Source: JBBIWA01 sp037439425 (lineage in GTDB: Bacteria > Acidobacteriota > Blastocatellia > RBC074). From it: a DNA stretch of 64,000 bases. Where the stretch lies: NCBI GenBank assembly GCA_037439425.1, contig JBBIWA010000001.1, forward strand, positions 124,001 through 188,000. The letters run 5' to 3'. Each line of letters begins with the position of its first letter. The first letter of the stretch is position 1. Under the pieces are notes generated by a model. It saw only the letters and a list, made by a program, of their open reading frames with translations, ran no database searches and was not told where the DNA came from. A program made the position numbers and the translations under genes. Below are positions 43,623 to 54,784 of the stretch, in pieces.

Positions 43623-46223
43623 TTAATTCTCATCGTGATCTTCACCATCAAAGTGCATCACCAGCGGTTCGTTATCCACCTGGGTTTCCAGATGCACCGG
43701 GCGGCCCCACAGTTGATAGAGGTACTCCAGCACCTTGCGCGCGTACTTCAAATCCAATTCCACTCCTTCATAGCGGTGGCGCAGGTACAGCTCGCGATTA
43801 CGATCATAATCGCCATCTACGACCTCAATGTAAGGGAACCCGAAGTTGGTCATGTTGGCGACCAGTTGATCGCGTACCCGCTCCCATTGTTTCTCGGTAA
43901 CAGTCCATTCCTCGTCGTCCACCAGCTCATAGACGAACAGGTCCAACTCCTCGCATAGCTCTTCGGTCAGATAGTTGCGCAGCAGTGAAACGTCATTGTC
44001 GAGTTCTCTGACTTCAAACAGCTTGGCTCGCCCCTCGCCACCCTGGCGCCCGAACTTTTCGCGCTCTTCCGGAGTGGGATTATCCCAGCGCCGCTCAATG
44101 TCTTCGAGAATTTTGTAGCCAAGATAGTAAGGATTGAGCTGCCCTTTGTGCGGCGACACGACGCCTGCATGCAGCTCGGCAAACTCGAGGTGATCGGCTG
44201 TCGGTAAGTCGAGTTCGCGCATGATGCGGGCATGCCAGAAGGAATTGTGATGCAGCATGCCATTAGCGACGTAGGTGTGCTTTGTCTCAACCGTGATGTC
44301 AAAGACAGCGCCACAGCCGGGCTCTATGGAGACGATCTCATCTGCGAGCTCTTCTTTTTTGAACCGCTGCTGCATCTTGACATACTCCCGCAGGGCCTGT
44401 TGCTTGCATGGCAGGCTAAAACCGATCTCGTCGAGGAAGCGCGCGGCCGAGGCGCCAAAGAGACTGAGTTGAATACCACCATCCCTTTGCGGCTGTTGCG
44501 ACGAGAGGATACCGTAGTTGAGCAGCACGATCTGAATGGTCCGGATCAACTCCTCACTCGAAGAGGAAAGACTTATACCTGCAGACCCAACATCAGCATC
44601 GGCGTCAAAGTAGCCCCGCAAGAAAGCCGACATCACTTCTTTCGGCGAGCGCAAGATAGGCGGTGGAAGCTTCTTGCTGGGCGCCGTATCCTGAAGCTCA
44701 ATCCCAAGCGAATAGAGCAAGTCCAAAAGATTGCGCGACTCCACATAGACGCGACAGCCTTCGGTGGAGCCCCATTGCAAGGTGGCGCACAACCCAAAAG
44801 CCTCCTCAATTCTCTCTCTCAACTTCGCAGCCAGAGCTTGATCTCCGCAGGTGAAGCAGATCCCCGATCCCGTTCTGTGACCATTGCCGATGAAATAGCC
44901 TGCGATCCAGGCAATCTCTTCGTCGAGAAAGCCCGAGGTTCGTAATGGCGTGCGCGTCAAGAGCCCTTGCCTGGCAGGAGTAGGTTGGTGAGACTGCCAC
45001 ATCCCACTCACTCTGGTCGCCGGCTGCATTGCTGAGAGAGAGGAGGTAGCTAGCCCAGCCGCAGCTCTGGTTAAGGCTACGCCCCCAGCTTGCATTACTC
45101 TTGACGAGGGCAGCTCGAAGTTGAGCGGCTGCTTTCTGCGCGGCCAAACGTTAGTGCCACACTCAATGGCAATTCGCTCCCCTAGCTTCAGGTCTTTCAA
45201 GTACGCCCAACTCCCATCTGCTAAAAGGACCCGATGCTTGAGCGCTCCCTCAAGCGTTAAACCACGGCGGGTACGGATGCGAATTGTGGGCACTCGTTCT
45301 TCTTTGTGAAAGTCCGTGATTCGGTAGACCTGACCTGCTCCACCTCCGGCCACGCCGATCTTCTCTCCGGAGCTGTAGAGTTGGTCGAAACGTATAAATC
45401 CTTGCTCCGTCAACACTAAAGAATCGCCCCGGAGGCACGCCCATCCTTCGTTAAGGATCTTGGTCTGCATCTGTGGCACGAAGTAGAGCATCTCGTCGTG
45501 GATCATGCTCATCAGATCGCGCTGCCAGGGCTCAAGAATCGGCGAGTTCTGCATAATGAAATAGACCACGTCCTTCTCCGGCTCCATCTTTTGCTCTCCT
45601 GCCTTCCCTTCCTCGGTGGGTTGCGGCGCACTGCGCTTTTCCAGCGAAAACAAATCGTCGTAGCGCCCTTCGACCTGGTGCTTAGGCTGCTCAGTCTTCT
45701 TCTCCTCGCGCCGCCTTTTGATAAAGAAGTTTGGATCCACATGCTCCTCAATCGAGAGCACCGCATCGAGAAATTGCTCGACCACTTTGCGGCCGTATTT
45801 GAATTCGTACTCGTTGATTCGCCGCGCGTGCATGGCTGCATCATCCACCATGCGGCGGTTGGTCTGGGAGAAATAGACATTGTTTTTGAAAAAGTCCACG
45901 TGCCCTAACACGTGCGCGATGACGAGTTTGTTCTGAATCAACGAGTTGTTTTCCAACAAGAAGGCATAAGCCGGATTGGAGTTGATGACCACCTCGTAGA
46001 TCTTTGAGAGTCCGAAGTCGTACATGGTTTTCATCTTGTGGTACGCCTTCCCGAAGGTCCAGTGCGAGTAACGGCCTGGGAGAGCGTACGAACCGATCTC
46101 GTACATCACTGCCGCGGGCACGATCTCGAAATGCGTCGGAAAGGGATCCAACCCGAATTTATTGGTCGCAATGTCCCAGATCTGTTCGAGGGCCTTCTCC
46201 AGTTCTTTGACTTCTTTATCCAT
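43623..46223 (-). CDS. spoVR: SpoVR family protein interrupted by an intein
   Basis: The ATG at 46223 follows GGGAG; a TTG at 46268 would add 15 residues. The 866-residue precursor consists of a SpoVR extein (residues 1-262 and 661-866, total 468) with a 398-residue intein between. Extein motifs are GRYSHWTFGKAYHKM, EVVINSNPAYAFL, VIAHVLGHVDFFKNN, and the split ILNEGWA / SFWHARIMRELD, then NPYYLGYKILEDI and LDLKYARKVLEYLYQLWG. SpoVR/YcgB proteins are linked to spore cortex formation in Bacillus and stress in enterics; the biochemical role is unknown. The intein interrupts the conserved NEGWASFWH motif, so function requires splicing. PrkA and YeaH, frequent partners, are not adjacent. Confidence 0.93.
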   Translation of the reverse strand: MDKEVKELEKALEQIWDIATNKFGLDPFPTHFEIVPAAVMYEIGSYALPGRYSHWTFGKAYHKMKTMYDFGLSKIYEVVINSNPAYAFLLENNSLIQNKLVIAHVLGHVDFFKNNVYFSQTNRRMVDDAAMHARRINEYEFKYGRKVVEQFLDAVLSIEEHVDPNFFIKRRREEKKTEQPKHQVEGRYDDLFSLEKRSAPQPTEEGKAGEQKMEPEKDVVYFIMQNSPILEPWQRDLMSMIHDEMLYFVPQMQTKILNEGWACLRGDSLVLTEQGFIRFDQLYSSGEKIGVAGGGAGQVYRITDFHKEERVPTIRIRTRRGLTLEGALKHRVLLADGSWAYLKDLKLGERIAIECGTNVWPRRKQPLNFELPSSRVMQAGGVALTRAAAGLATSSLSAMQPATRVSGMWQSHQPTPARQGLLTRTPLRTSGFLDEEIAWIAGYFIGNGHRTGSGICFTCGDQALAAKLRERIEEAFGLCATLQWGSTEGCRVYVESRNLLDLLYSLGIELQDTAPSKKLPPPILRSPKEVMSAFLRGYFDADADVGSAGISLSSSSEELIRTIQIVLLNYGILSSQQPQRDGGIQLSLFGASAARFLDEIGFSLPCKQQALREYVKMQQRFKKEELADEIVSIEPGCGAVFDITVETKHTYVANGMLHHNSFWHARIMRELDLPTADHLEFAELHAGVVSPHKGQLNPYYLGYKILEDIERRWDNPTPEEREKFGRQGGEGRAKLFEVRELDNDVSLLRNYLTEELCEELDLFVYELVDDEEWTVTEKQWERVRDQLVANMTNFGFPYIEVVDGDYDRNRELYLRHRYEGVELDLKYARKVLEYLYQLWGRPVHLETQVDNEPLVMHFDGEDHDEN
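44244..45437 (-). other. Intein in SpoVR (398 residues)
   Basis: Residue 1 is Cys (CLRGDSLVLTEQGF), the penultimate is His, the last is Asn (ANGMLHHN), and the +1 extein residue is Ser. The block B histidine is in LEGALKHRVL, with Ala in place of the common Thr. Between the splicing blocks lie LAGLIDADG-type motifs. The first, WIAGYFIGNG, has Asn at the catalytic acid position, and the second, FLRGYFDADAD, keeps Asp. Removal joins NEGWA to SFWH, the intact SpoVR sequence. Splicing looks possible; homing-endonuclease cleavage is doubtful because one acid is lost. Confidence 0.95.
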
Positions 46224-46522
46224 AACTTTCTCCCAACCCGTGGCTGCAAAGTAGGGGGCAAGCTTCAATATACCACATCAGCCGAGACCTAAGCGATGCT
46301 CCCCTTTTCAGGGGAGGCACCTCACCGCTGTAGAGCTCGGTCCCGTCAGTAATTAGTTGTCGGTAGAATGGGAAGATAGATCTTCTCCTAGGAGAAAGAT
46401 GAAAAGATGACCCGGCTCGCGGATATAACCACGAGAGTCAGCAGAGGCCAGATCGCTGATGGCTAGGAGAAAGATGAAAGGGGAACCTAAGCTTTCCGCC
46501 TTCAGCCTTGGATTTTCCATCT

Positions 46523-47194
46523 TCAGTCCCAACTGAAGCGCTCTTCGCGCCAGGGATCGCCCCTCATATGGTAGCCACCGTGTTCCCAGAAGCCCGGCCG
46601 GTCTTGACTCAGAAACTCAATGCCTCGCACCCACTTTGCGCTCTTCCAGGCATAGAGTCGCGGAATGACAACTCGCACTGGGCCACCATGTTCGAGCGAG
46701 AGCGGCGCGCCGTCGTGCCGGTAAGCCAGCAGCACATCTTCAGCCAAGAAGTCTTCCAGCGGAAGGTTGGTTGTCCACCCGTGATCGTAAGCGTGTAGCA
46801 ACACGTAACGCGCTTCTGGTTTGATGATGAAGTGCTTAACCAACTCCCTGCTAGCTACTCCTTCCCAGAGGTTGCCGAGCCGCGACCAGCGCGTGACACA
46901 GTGGAAATCTGCGAAGACCTTGACCGATGGCAATTGCAGCAGCTCTGCTAAAGTAAAGGTGCGGGGTTTTTGAACCAGGCCGAAAATTTCCAGTCGCCAG
47001 GACGCTAGCTCAATCTCGGGCGGGCCATAGGCGTCAAGAACTGGCCAGCGGCGCGTTCGTGACTGTCCGGGCGGAAGCCGGTCGGCTCGCCGGGTATCAG
47101 GGCTGATAATCACCTCGGGCGGTTGCTGCTCGGGACTGGGCGGTTCCCCACCCTGATACTTCTCATCCCCGAAAGGGTTGTCGAAAAGGCTCAT
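46523..47194 (-). CDS. YedY/MsrP-like molybdopterin oxidoreductase
   Basis: The 223-residue product (ATG 47194, with GGAGGAAG upstream) matches the sulfite-oxidase-type molybdopterin domain. The Mo-ligating Cys is in FADFHCVTRWSRLGNLWEGV. Other family segments are GWTTNLPLEDFLAEDVLLAY, LSLEHGGPVRVVIPRLYAWK and SAKWVRGIEFL. It lacks a signal peptide and a heme domain, so it may act in the cytoplasm or be exported by another route. Substrate unknown: the family includes methionine-sulfoxide reductase MsrP and sulfite oxidases. It depends on the molybdenum cofactor, whose MoaA enzyme is encoded at 29.3 kb. Confidence 0.88.
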   Translation of the reverse strand: MSLFDNPFGDEKYQGGEPPSPEQQPPEVIISPDTRRADRLPPGQSRTRRWPVLDAYGPPEIELASWRLEIFGLVQKPRTFTLAELLQLPSVKVFADFHCVTRWSRLGNLWEGVASRELVKHFIIKPEARYVLLHAYDHGWTTNLPLEDFLAEDVLLAYRHDGAPLSLEHGGPVRVVIPRLYAWKSAKWVRGIEFLSQDRPGFWEHGGYHMRGDPWREERFSWD

Positions 47195-47392
47195 GATGGC
47201 TTCCTCCACCGGCAAGGCTGCCGGTCGGGGCCACTGGCGTTATTTCTGCCTGTAGCCCCCTCGCCGGAGTGTACTCTCTGCCGAAAATACGATCTGAAAT
47301 CATCCGACAAAAAATTCAAATCCAGTTAAAGTTTAGTTGAAATTTCTACAGATGGCCAATATAATTCTGGGGTTTCGAGTCTGAATGCCCCT

Positions 47393-49840
47393 ATGGTTAC
47401 CCCCAATTTAAATCAACGCATGCGCCATCAGGCTTTCGACACGCTTGAATTCGACAAGCTGAAGGAGATGCTCTGGCAACAGGTGCGCACTCCGCTGGGC
47501 GCGACGCGAGTTGAAGAGGTCACCACTTCTGATAGACTCGAAGAGATCACCCGCCAGTTGCGGCAAACTGCCGAAGGGGTCGAATACCTGCGTGAGGGGA
47601 CAGCTCTGGACTTTAACGAACTGCCCGATCCACGGCCCGCTCTTGCCAAACTCAAGGTGGCAGATATTAGCCTTGAGCCACAAGAGATCCTCAATCTGTT
47701 ACGGCTGATTTCAGTCGCCACCGGGCTGCGGGAAGCTTTTCGGGATGAAGCCGGCCGCTTCCCTTTGTTGCACGAAATCACGGCGAAGATTCCGAACCTG
47801 GGAAATCTTTACCAGCGGTTACGTGGCCGGATCCTTCCGACAGGTGAGGTGGATGACTTCGCCAGTCCGGAACTGCGTGAAGTGCGCCTTCAGGTAGTGA
47901 GGCTCCGCGACCAGATTCACCGCTCGCTTGAAAGAATCCTCAAACGGGCTGAGGAAGCTCATGCCCTGCGAGAGGACTTCATCACCATTCGCAATGAGCG
48001 CTACGTCATCCCGATCCGCAATGATAACCGCGGCGCAGTCGCAGGTGTCGTTCATGGTATGTCCTCCTCCGGGCAGACGGCCTTTATTGAGCCTCTGGAG
48101 ACCATCGAGCTGAACAACGAATTGGTCCGGCTACGCGAGCTAGAGCAAGCAGAGGTAGCTAAGGTCTTGTTTGCGATCACCGAAGAATTGCGTGACCAGC
48201 AAGAGGCACTGGCTCAGATGGCTGAGGCTGTCGGGCTACTTGATTTCATCGCAGCCAAAGCGCGCCTGGCCATAGCGCAGAAGGCGATCGAACCGAAGGT
48301 GAATAAGGCCGGTCGCCTCCGCCTCAAGCAGGCGCGTCATCCATTGCTGGAAGCTCATCTCAAAGCGCAGGGGCTGGAGATAGTGCCGATCTCGCTAGAG
48401 ATGGACGCTGAGCACCGGGTGATGGTGATCAGCGGACCGAATGCTGGGGGCAAGACGGTAGTGCTCAAAACGGTAGGGTTACTGACCTTGATGGCGCAGG
48501 CAGGGATGCACCTCCCAGCCGTAGAGGTGGAGTTGCCAGTCTTCCATCAGGTGCTGGCTGATATTGGCGACCACCAGTCCATCGCAGCCAATCTCTCGAC
48601 TTTTACAGCACATATCAAGAACATCCGCGACATGAGTGCTGAACTCGAGCCACCTGCCCTGGTGTTGCTCGACGAGGTGGGCACGGGCACAGATCCGGAA
48701 GAAGGTTCTGCGCTGGGCGTGGCCATAGTTGATTTCTTTCGTGAGCGCGGCGCGCACGTGCTGGTCACGACGCACTACAGCGGTCTGAAGATGTATGCGA
48801 CCAACTCGCCGGGAGTGCTTAATGCGAGCGTGGAGTTCGACCAGCGATCGCTGAAGCCAACCTACCGGCTGCTGACGGGGCTGGCAGGTGCCTCTTCTGG
48901 CATTGAGATTGCACGCAGATTTGGTTTACCAGCAGCGATTACCGAGCGTGCTGCCGAGCGCGTCCACCGGTTGAGCGCTGAAGCAACTGAGTACCTGCGT
49001 CGACTAAAGGAGCAACACGATCAACAACAGCAACTGATTGCGGCTCTCGAAGAAGAGCGAGCAGCGGTGGCGGAAAAATACGCCCGGCTCGAAGCGCAAT
49101 TCCGGCAGCGAGAGCATAAGCGGGCGCTTGAGTTCCGCGCCGAGCTGCAAAAGGTCATTGACGAGTTCACAGCCAAAGCAGAAAACTTTGTTGCGGCCAT
49201 AGAAGATGCTGCAGCAGCCCGGCGGGCGCGGAAAGAAGTTGAACGCCGCAAGCTGGATCTGCATCTTGCTGCCACAAAGGCGGCGCACCGAATGAGGCAG
49301 AACGCCTCGCCTGTGGAGGCGGAAACGCCACAGAAGCTAGCCGGAGAAGGCACTCTCCGAGCCGAAGATTTGCAGGTCGGAGACCGCGTGCAGGTACTTT
49401 CGCTGGGCCAAGAGGGGATAGTGGAATCGGTTGGGGCTGAAGAGATCAGCGTGCAGGTGGGAGCCTTACGCTTCCGTGAGCGGCCGCAGAATTTACGACC
49501 CCTTGAGCAGCACGCGACTGTCAATAAATCAGTCGCGCGCCTGCTTAGCACCTTGCCCAAAGGGATTTCAGTTTCACTTCAGGACCAACCCCATCTGGGT
49601 GGTGAGTTAAACGTCATTGGCAAGACGGTGAGCGAGGCGACCGAGGCTGCAGACAAATTCCTGGATGCAGCTTATCTGAACAACTTTGACCGCGTTCGTA
49701 TTGTCCACGGGATTGGAATGGGAGCCCTCAAACGGGCTATTTCGGCCCTGCTGGCTGATCATCCCCATGTCGCCAGGTTCTATCCAGCGGCAGCCGCTGA
49801 GGGGGGCAACGGCGCGACTGTGGTTGAACTGAAGAAGTGA
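47393..49840 (+). CDS. mutS2: Endonuclease MutS2
   Basis: The 815-residue protein has the MutS core without the mismatch-recognition domain and ends in a Smr domain. The ATPase carries Walker A GPNAGGKTVVLKT, the DIGDHQSIAANLSTF signature, LVLLDEVGTGTDPEEG (Walker B), and THYSGLK. A long coiled-coil/KOW-like region (about 510-690) follows. The Smr domain (about 740-815) has LNVIGKTVSEATEAADKFLD and VRIVHGIGMGALKRAI; HGxG is the nuclease/RNA-binding motif. MutS2 acts against homologous recombination or on collided ribosomes. The ATG at 47393 lacks a clear ribosome site; 47420 is an alternative. It may be read with dnaG downstream. Confidence 0.95.
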   Translation: MVTPNLNQRMRHQAFDTLEFDKLKEMLWQQVRTPLGATRVEEVTTSDRLEEITRQLRQTAEGVEYLREGTALDFNELPDPRPALAKLKVADISLEPQEILNLLRLISVATGLREAFRDEAGRFPLLHEITAKIPNLGNLYQRLRGRILPTGEVDDFASPELREVRLQVVRLRDQIHRSLERILKRAEEAHALREDFITIRNERYVIPIRNDNRGAVAGVVHGMSSSGQTAFIEPLETIELNNELVRLRELEQAEVAKVLFAITEELRDQQEALAQMAEAVGLLDFIAAKARLAIAQKAIEPKVNKAGRLRLKQARHPLLEAHLKAQGLEIVPISLEMDAEHRVMVISGPNAGGKTVVLKTVGLLTLMAQAGMHLPAVEVELPVFHQVLADIGDHQSIAANLSTFTAHIKNIRDMSAELEPPALVLLDEVGTGTDPEEGSALGVAIVDFFRERGAHVLVTTHYSGLKMYATNSPGVLNASVEFDQRSLKPTYRLLTGLAGASSGIEIARRFGLPAAITERAAERVHRLSAEATEYLRRLKEQHDQQQQLIAALEEERAAVAEKYARLEAQFRQREHKRALEFRAELQKVIDEFTAKAENFVAAIEDAAAARRARKEVERRKLDLHLAATKAAHRMRQNASPVEAETPQKLAGEGTLRAEDLQVGDRVQVLSLGQEGIVESVGAEEISVQVGALRFRERPQNLRPLEQHATVNKSVARLLSTLPKGISVSLQDQPHLGGELNVIGKTVSEATEAADKFLDAAYLNNFDRVRIVHGIGMGALKRAISALLADHPHVARFYPAAAAEGGNGATVVELKK

Positions 49841-49984
49841 TCCCGGCGACCATCGCCTGGCAAGAGGTTGTCTCCAAACTGCTGATCTATCTGGGAAGAT
49901 TGAGCCATTGAGATTATCTATAGAGCAGCTACATCTTCACTGGTGCTTCTGAGCACTTCCAACTTGGTTTGACCTCTGATAAGC

Positions 49985-52963
49985 ATGCGAGTGCCGCGTG
50001 GATTCAGCGACGAATTGCGTGCACAGGCCGACATTGTGCGGGTTATCTCTGATTATGTCTCGCTCAAGAAGCGAGGGGCCAATTACCTGGCCTGTTGCCC
50101 CTTTCATCACGAAAAGACCCCGAGCTTCAATGTCAATCCGGCGCGGCAAATCTTCAAGTGCTTTGGCTGCCTGGAAGAGAATGAGCTGATTTGGACCCAA
50201 CACGGGTTGAGGCCGATTGGCGAAATCAAGGTTGGAGACTTTGTCCTTGATAAGCATGGGCATTGGAGAGAGGTGATCAATGTTATTTACAGGTCTTCCG
50301 ACTCATTGCTTGGAATTAGTACTGAGGCTTTCCGGTATGACCCGCTCTGGCTAACCCCGGATCATATTTGTATCTATGTAAAGCAGGGGGACTTGGTCGC
50401 AGCAGTTCCTTACATTGGTCAGGCTTCTGACGGAGAAGGAAGCTTTTCGGGCCGCCCAAAGCATGCCCCCGGGATTGGGAGATACCAAGATATGCTTCAC
50501 TTGACTGAAGGGGCAGCCGAATCACTTCGGGTAGGGGATTACCTACTGTTTCCGGTCATCCCGGAAGTGGAGCGTACGCTCTGCCCTCTTCGAGAGAGCT
50601 CCAGAGTCAGTCCCCGCGAAAATCGAGTAAGTGGCCTGCGCGTGGCAGAATTGCCTGTGCTAGAGCGCACGGCGAGACTTTATGGCTTGTGGCTGGCAGA
50701 AGGTTCTGCCGATTGCGAGTCGGTCAGGTTTACTTTTCACCGGAATGCAAAAGATACGCTGGCTGCCGAGGTCATCTCTATTCTCAAAGATGAGTTCGGG
50801 TTGAGCGCCAGGATTTACGAAGATACTGAAAAACCAAATACCTGTGAGGTTAATTGCAGCGAGGCTGATTTAGCTTGGCAGCTCACCTACTGGTTTGGGA
50901 GAGGGGCACATAAGCGTCTTCCGGCAGCTGCGCTCTTTTGGCCCTCATCTGTCCAGAAGGCTTTGCTTTCGGGCTATCGCGACGGAGGGGGGAACCAGGA
51001 GAGTCTTTCAGTTTCGATCTCCCGCCAGTTGTCTTATGGCTTGTTTGCCTTAGCCATTCAGGCAGGAGAAAACATCTTCCTGTCCCGAAAGACTCGAAAA
51101 GATGGATACACAGATAAGACAGGACTCAATCACAAGCAACACTGGCAGCTTTATCCTCGACCAGTGGAGAGTCTCAAAGGATTCTACGAAACGGTTGACG
51201 GAACCACTTATTACTTCACCCCAATCAAGGCGATTGAGCGAAGCAGTGGCTCTAGACGTGTTGTAGATATTACAGTAAGCGGAACTAGCTCCTTTACGAC
51301 GAAATTGGCCACAGTTCATAACTGCGGTAAAGGCGGTGATGTTTTCACCTTCGTGAGAGAGATCGAAAGTTGCTCCTTCCCGGAAGCGGTCAGGATTATC
51401 GCTGATAAGTGCGGCGTAGCACTTCCAGCAATGGATAGTTCACACGAGCTGGCTGAGCGTGACCGCTGGCGTGAGGAGCTTCTTCAACTCAATCAATGGG
51501 CAACCGAGTTCTTTGAACGTAAACTGACCGAGACAGCTGAAGGTAAGCAGGCGCTTGATTACCTGGCCGAGCGCGGAATCGCTGAGCAGACGCAGCGACT
51601 CTTTCGCCTAGGTTATGCTCCCAACGGTTGGAATGCACTAAGCGACTACCTGCGGTCACGCGGAGCTTCACGGGCGCAGATCGAACGTAGCGGTCTGGTC
51701 ACGCTGAAGGAGGGCAGCACTCACTTTTACGATCGCTTCCGGGGCCGCCTGATGTTTCCTATCTGCGATTCGCAAGGGCGGATAGTAGCCTTCGGCGGCC
51801 GTCTCCTGGGCGAGGGTGAGCCGAAATACCTGAATTCACCCGAAACTGCTCTCTACACTAAAGGGCAGCACCTGTTTGGCCTTAACTATGCCCGCGAAGC
51901 CATCCGGCAAAGAGGATTTGCTATCTTGGTTGAAGGATATATGGATCTCCTCTTGCCTTATCAGGCAGGGATTCGTAACCTGGTTGCCAGTTTGGGAACG
52001 GCACTGACACAACACCAGGTTCGGCTTCTGGGCCGCTACACCCGGAAGATCGTAGTCAATTTCGATCCCGATTCAGCCGGAGTAGCAGCGACCAAACGAA
52101 GTTTAGAAGCTTTGCTGGGAGAAGGCTTTAAGGTCAACGTTTTAACCTTACCAGACAACTTGGATCCGGACCAGTACATCAGAGCGCGAGGAGCCGAAAG
52201 CTATCTCAGGCTCTTAAAAAGCTCTCAGTCATTTTTGGATTATATTGTCACACAAGCTATTAGCGAACACGACCAGGCAAGCCCTGCAGGCAAAGTCGAA
52301 ACGCTCAATGCGATTTTGCCGTATCTGAAATTGGTGAAAGATCGACTTGAGCGGGCCGAGCACTTCGAGCGGATCGCTGACCGTCTAAAAATTGACAGTC
52401 GTTTGATCCGCGAGGAGTTCAAGCGAGCAGTGGAAGGGCGTCAAGAGCAACTTAGCGAGCAGGCGGTAGCGGCTAGTCTTGCTATCAAGCCTGCGGAGAA
52501 GAAGTTGCTTGAAATTTTGTTGAATCAGCCGACGGTGCGACGGCGTTTGATAAGTGAGATAGAGGAGGAAGATTACCAGGCTTTGCGGACGGCCAAGCTT
52601 TTTCGCCTCCTGATTCAGCTTGAACGACAAGGCTTGGAGCCTTCTTATGCAGCGTTGAGTCGGGAGCTTGATGACGAGGATCTGGTGCAAGATTTGCTTC
52701 CTCAGTTACTGATTGGAGCTGGGGAGAGAGGTGAGCTAGATAAAGAGTTGCAACAGCAGTGGCAGCGGGAAGCTTACGAAAGTCTCTACGCTCTGCGCGT
52801 AGACAAACTGGTCCAACAGCAAGCCGCCTTGCAAATGGAGATCAATCAGGCTCAGCGCCTGGGCGACTTGAGGCGCGCCGGTGAGCTAACCGCTCAGAAG
52901 TTTGAATTGGCAAAAAAAGAGAGGGCGCTAGCGCAAATGACGATGAAGATGAGCTTGGATTAA
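49985..52963 (+). CDS. dnaG: DNA primase interrupted by an intein
   Basis: DnaG makes RNA primers at the replication fork. The 992-residue precursor has an N-terminal CHC2 zinc finger (CPFHHEKTPSF, CFG | CGKGGDVFTFV) split by a 385-residue intein at residues 62-446, leaving a 607-residue primase. The catalytic TOPRIM core contains FAILVEGYMDLLLPYQAG and VNFDPDSAGVAATKRSL, and the N-terminal fold has RFRGRLMFPICDSQGRIVAFGG. A helical C-terminus (about 830-992) is the DnaB-binding region. It ends directly at the TTG start of rpoD, forming the dnaG-rpoD macromolecular-synthesis arrangement. No good ribosome site precedes the ATG. Confidence 0.96.
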   Translation: MRVPRGFSDELRAQADIVRVISDYVSLKKRGANYLACCPFHHEKTPSFNVNPARQIFKCFGCLEENELIWTQHGLRPIGEIKVGDFVLDKHGHWREVINVIYRSSDSLLGISTEAFRYDPLWLTPDHICIYVKQGDLVAAVPYIGQASDGEGSFSGRPKHAPGIGRYQDMLHLTEGAAESLRVGDYLLFPVIPEVERTLCPLRESSRVSPRENRVSGLRVAELPVLERTARLYGLWLAEGSADCESVRFTFHRNAKDTLAAEVISILKDEFGLSARIYEDTEKPNTCEVNCSEADLAWQLTYWFGRGAHKRLPAAALFWPSSVQKALLSGYRDGGGNQESLSVSISRQLSYGLFALAIQAGENIFLSRKTRKDGYTDKTGLNHKQHWQLYPRPVESLKGFYETVDGTTYYFTPIKAIERSSGSRRVVDITVSGTSSFTTKLATVHNCGKGGDVFTFVREIESCSFPEAVRIIADKCGVALPAMDSSHELAERDRWREELLQLNQWATEFFERKLTETAEGKQALDYLAERGIAEQTQRLFRLGYAPNGWNALSDYLRSRGASRAQIERSGLVTLKEGSTHFYDRFRGRLMFPICDSQGRIVAFGGRLLGEGEPKYLNSPETALYTKGQHLFGLNYAREAIRQRGFAILVEGYMDLLLPYQAGIRNLVASLGTALTQHQVRLLGRYTRKIVVNFDPDSAGVAATKRSLEALLGEGFKVNVLTLPDNLDPDQYIRARGAESYLRLLKSSQSFLDYIVTQAISEHDQASPAGKVETLNAILPYLKLVKDRLERAEHFERIADRLKIDSRLIREEFKRAVEGRQEQLSEQAVAASLAIKPAEKKLLEILLNQPTVRRRLISEIEEEDYQALRTAKLFRLLIQLERQGLEPSYAALSRELDDEDLVQDLLPQLLIGAGERGELDKELQQQWQREAYESLYALRVDKLVQQQAALQMEINQAQRLGDLRRAGELTAQKFELAKKERALAQMTMKMSLD
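50168..51322 (+). other. Intein in DnaG (385 residues), inside the zinc ribbon
   Basis: Residue 1 is Cys (CLEENELIWTQHGLRPIGEI), block B is LTPDHICIYV with the TxxH motif, and the end is TVHN followed by +1 Cys. Homing-endonuclease motifs are LYGLWLAEGS (acid kept as Glu) and LLSGYRDGGG (second acid replaced by Gly). Excision joins CFG to CGKGGDVF and restores the third and fourth zinc ligands. It is in frame and without stops, so splicing is expected. The G+C content seems lower than in the flanks by eye. Confidence 0.96.
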
Positions 52964-54784
<1,821 letters not shown>

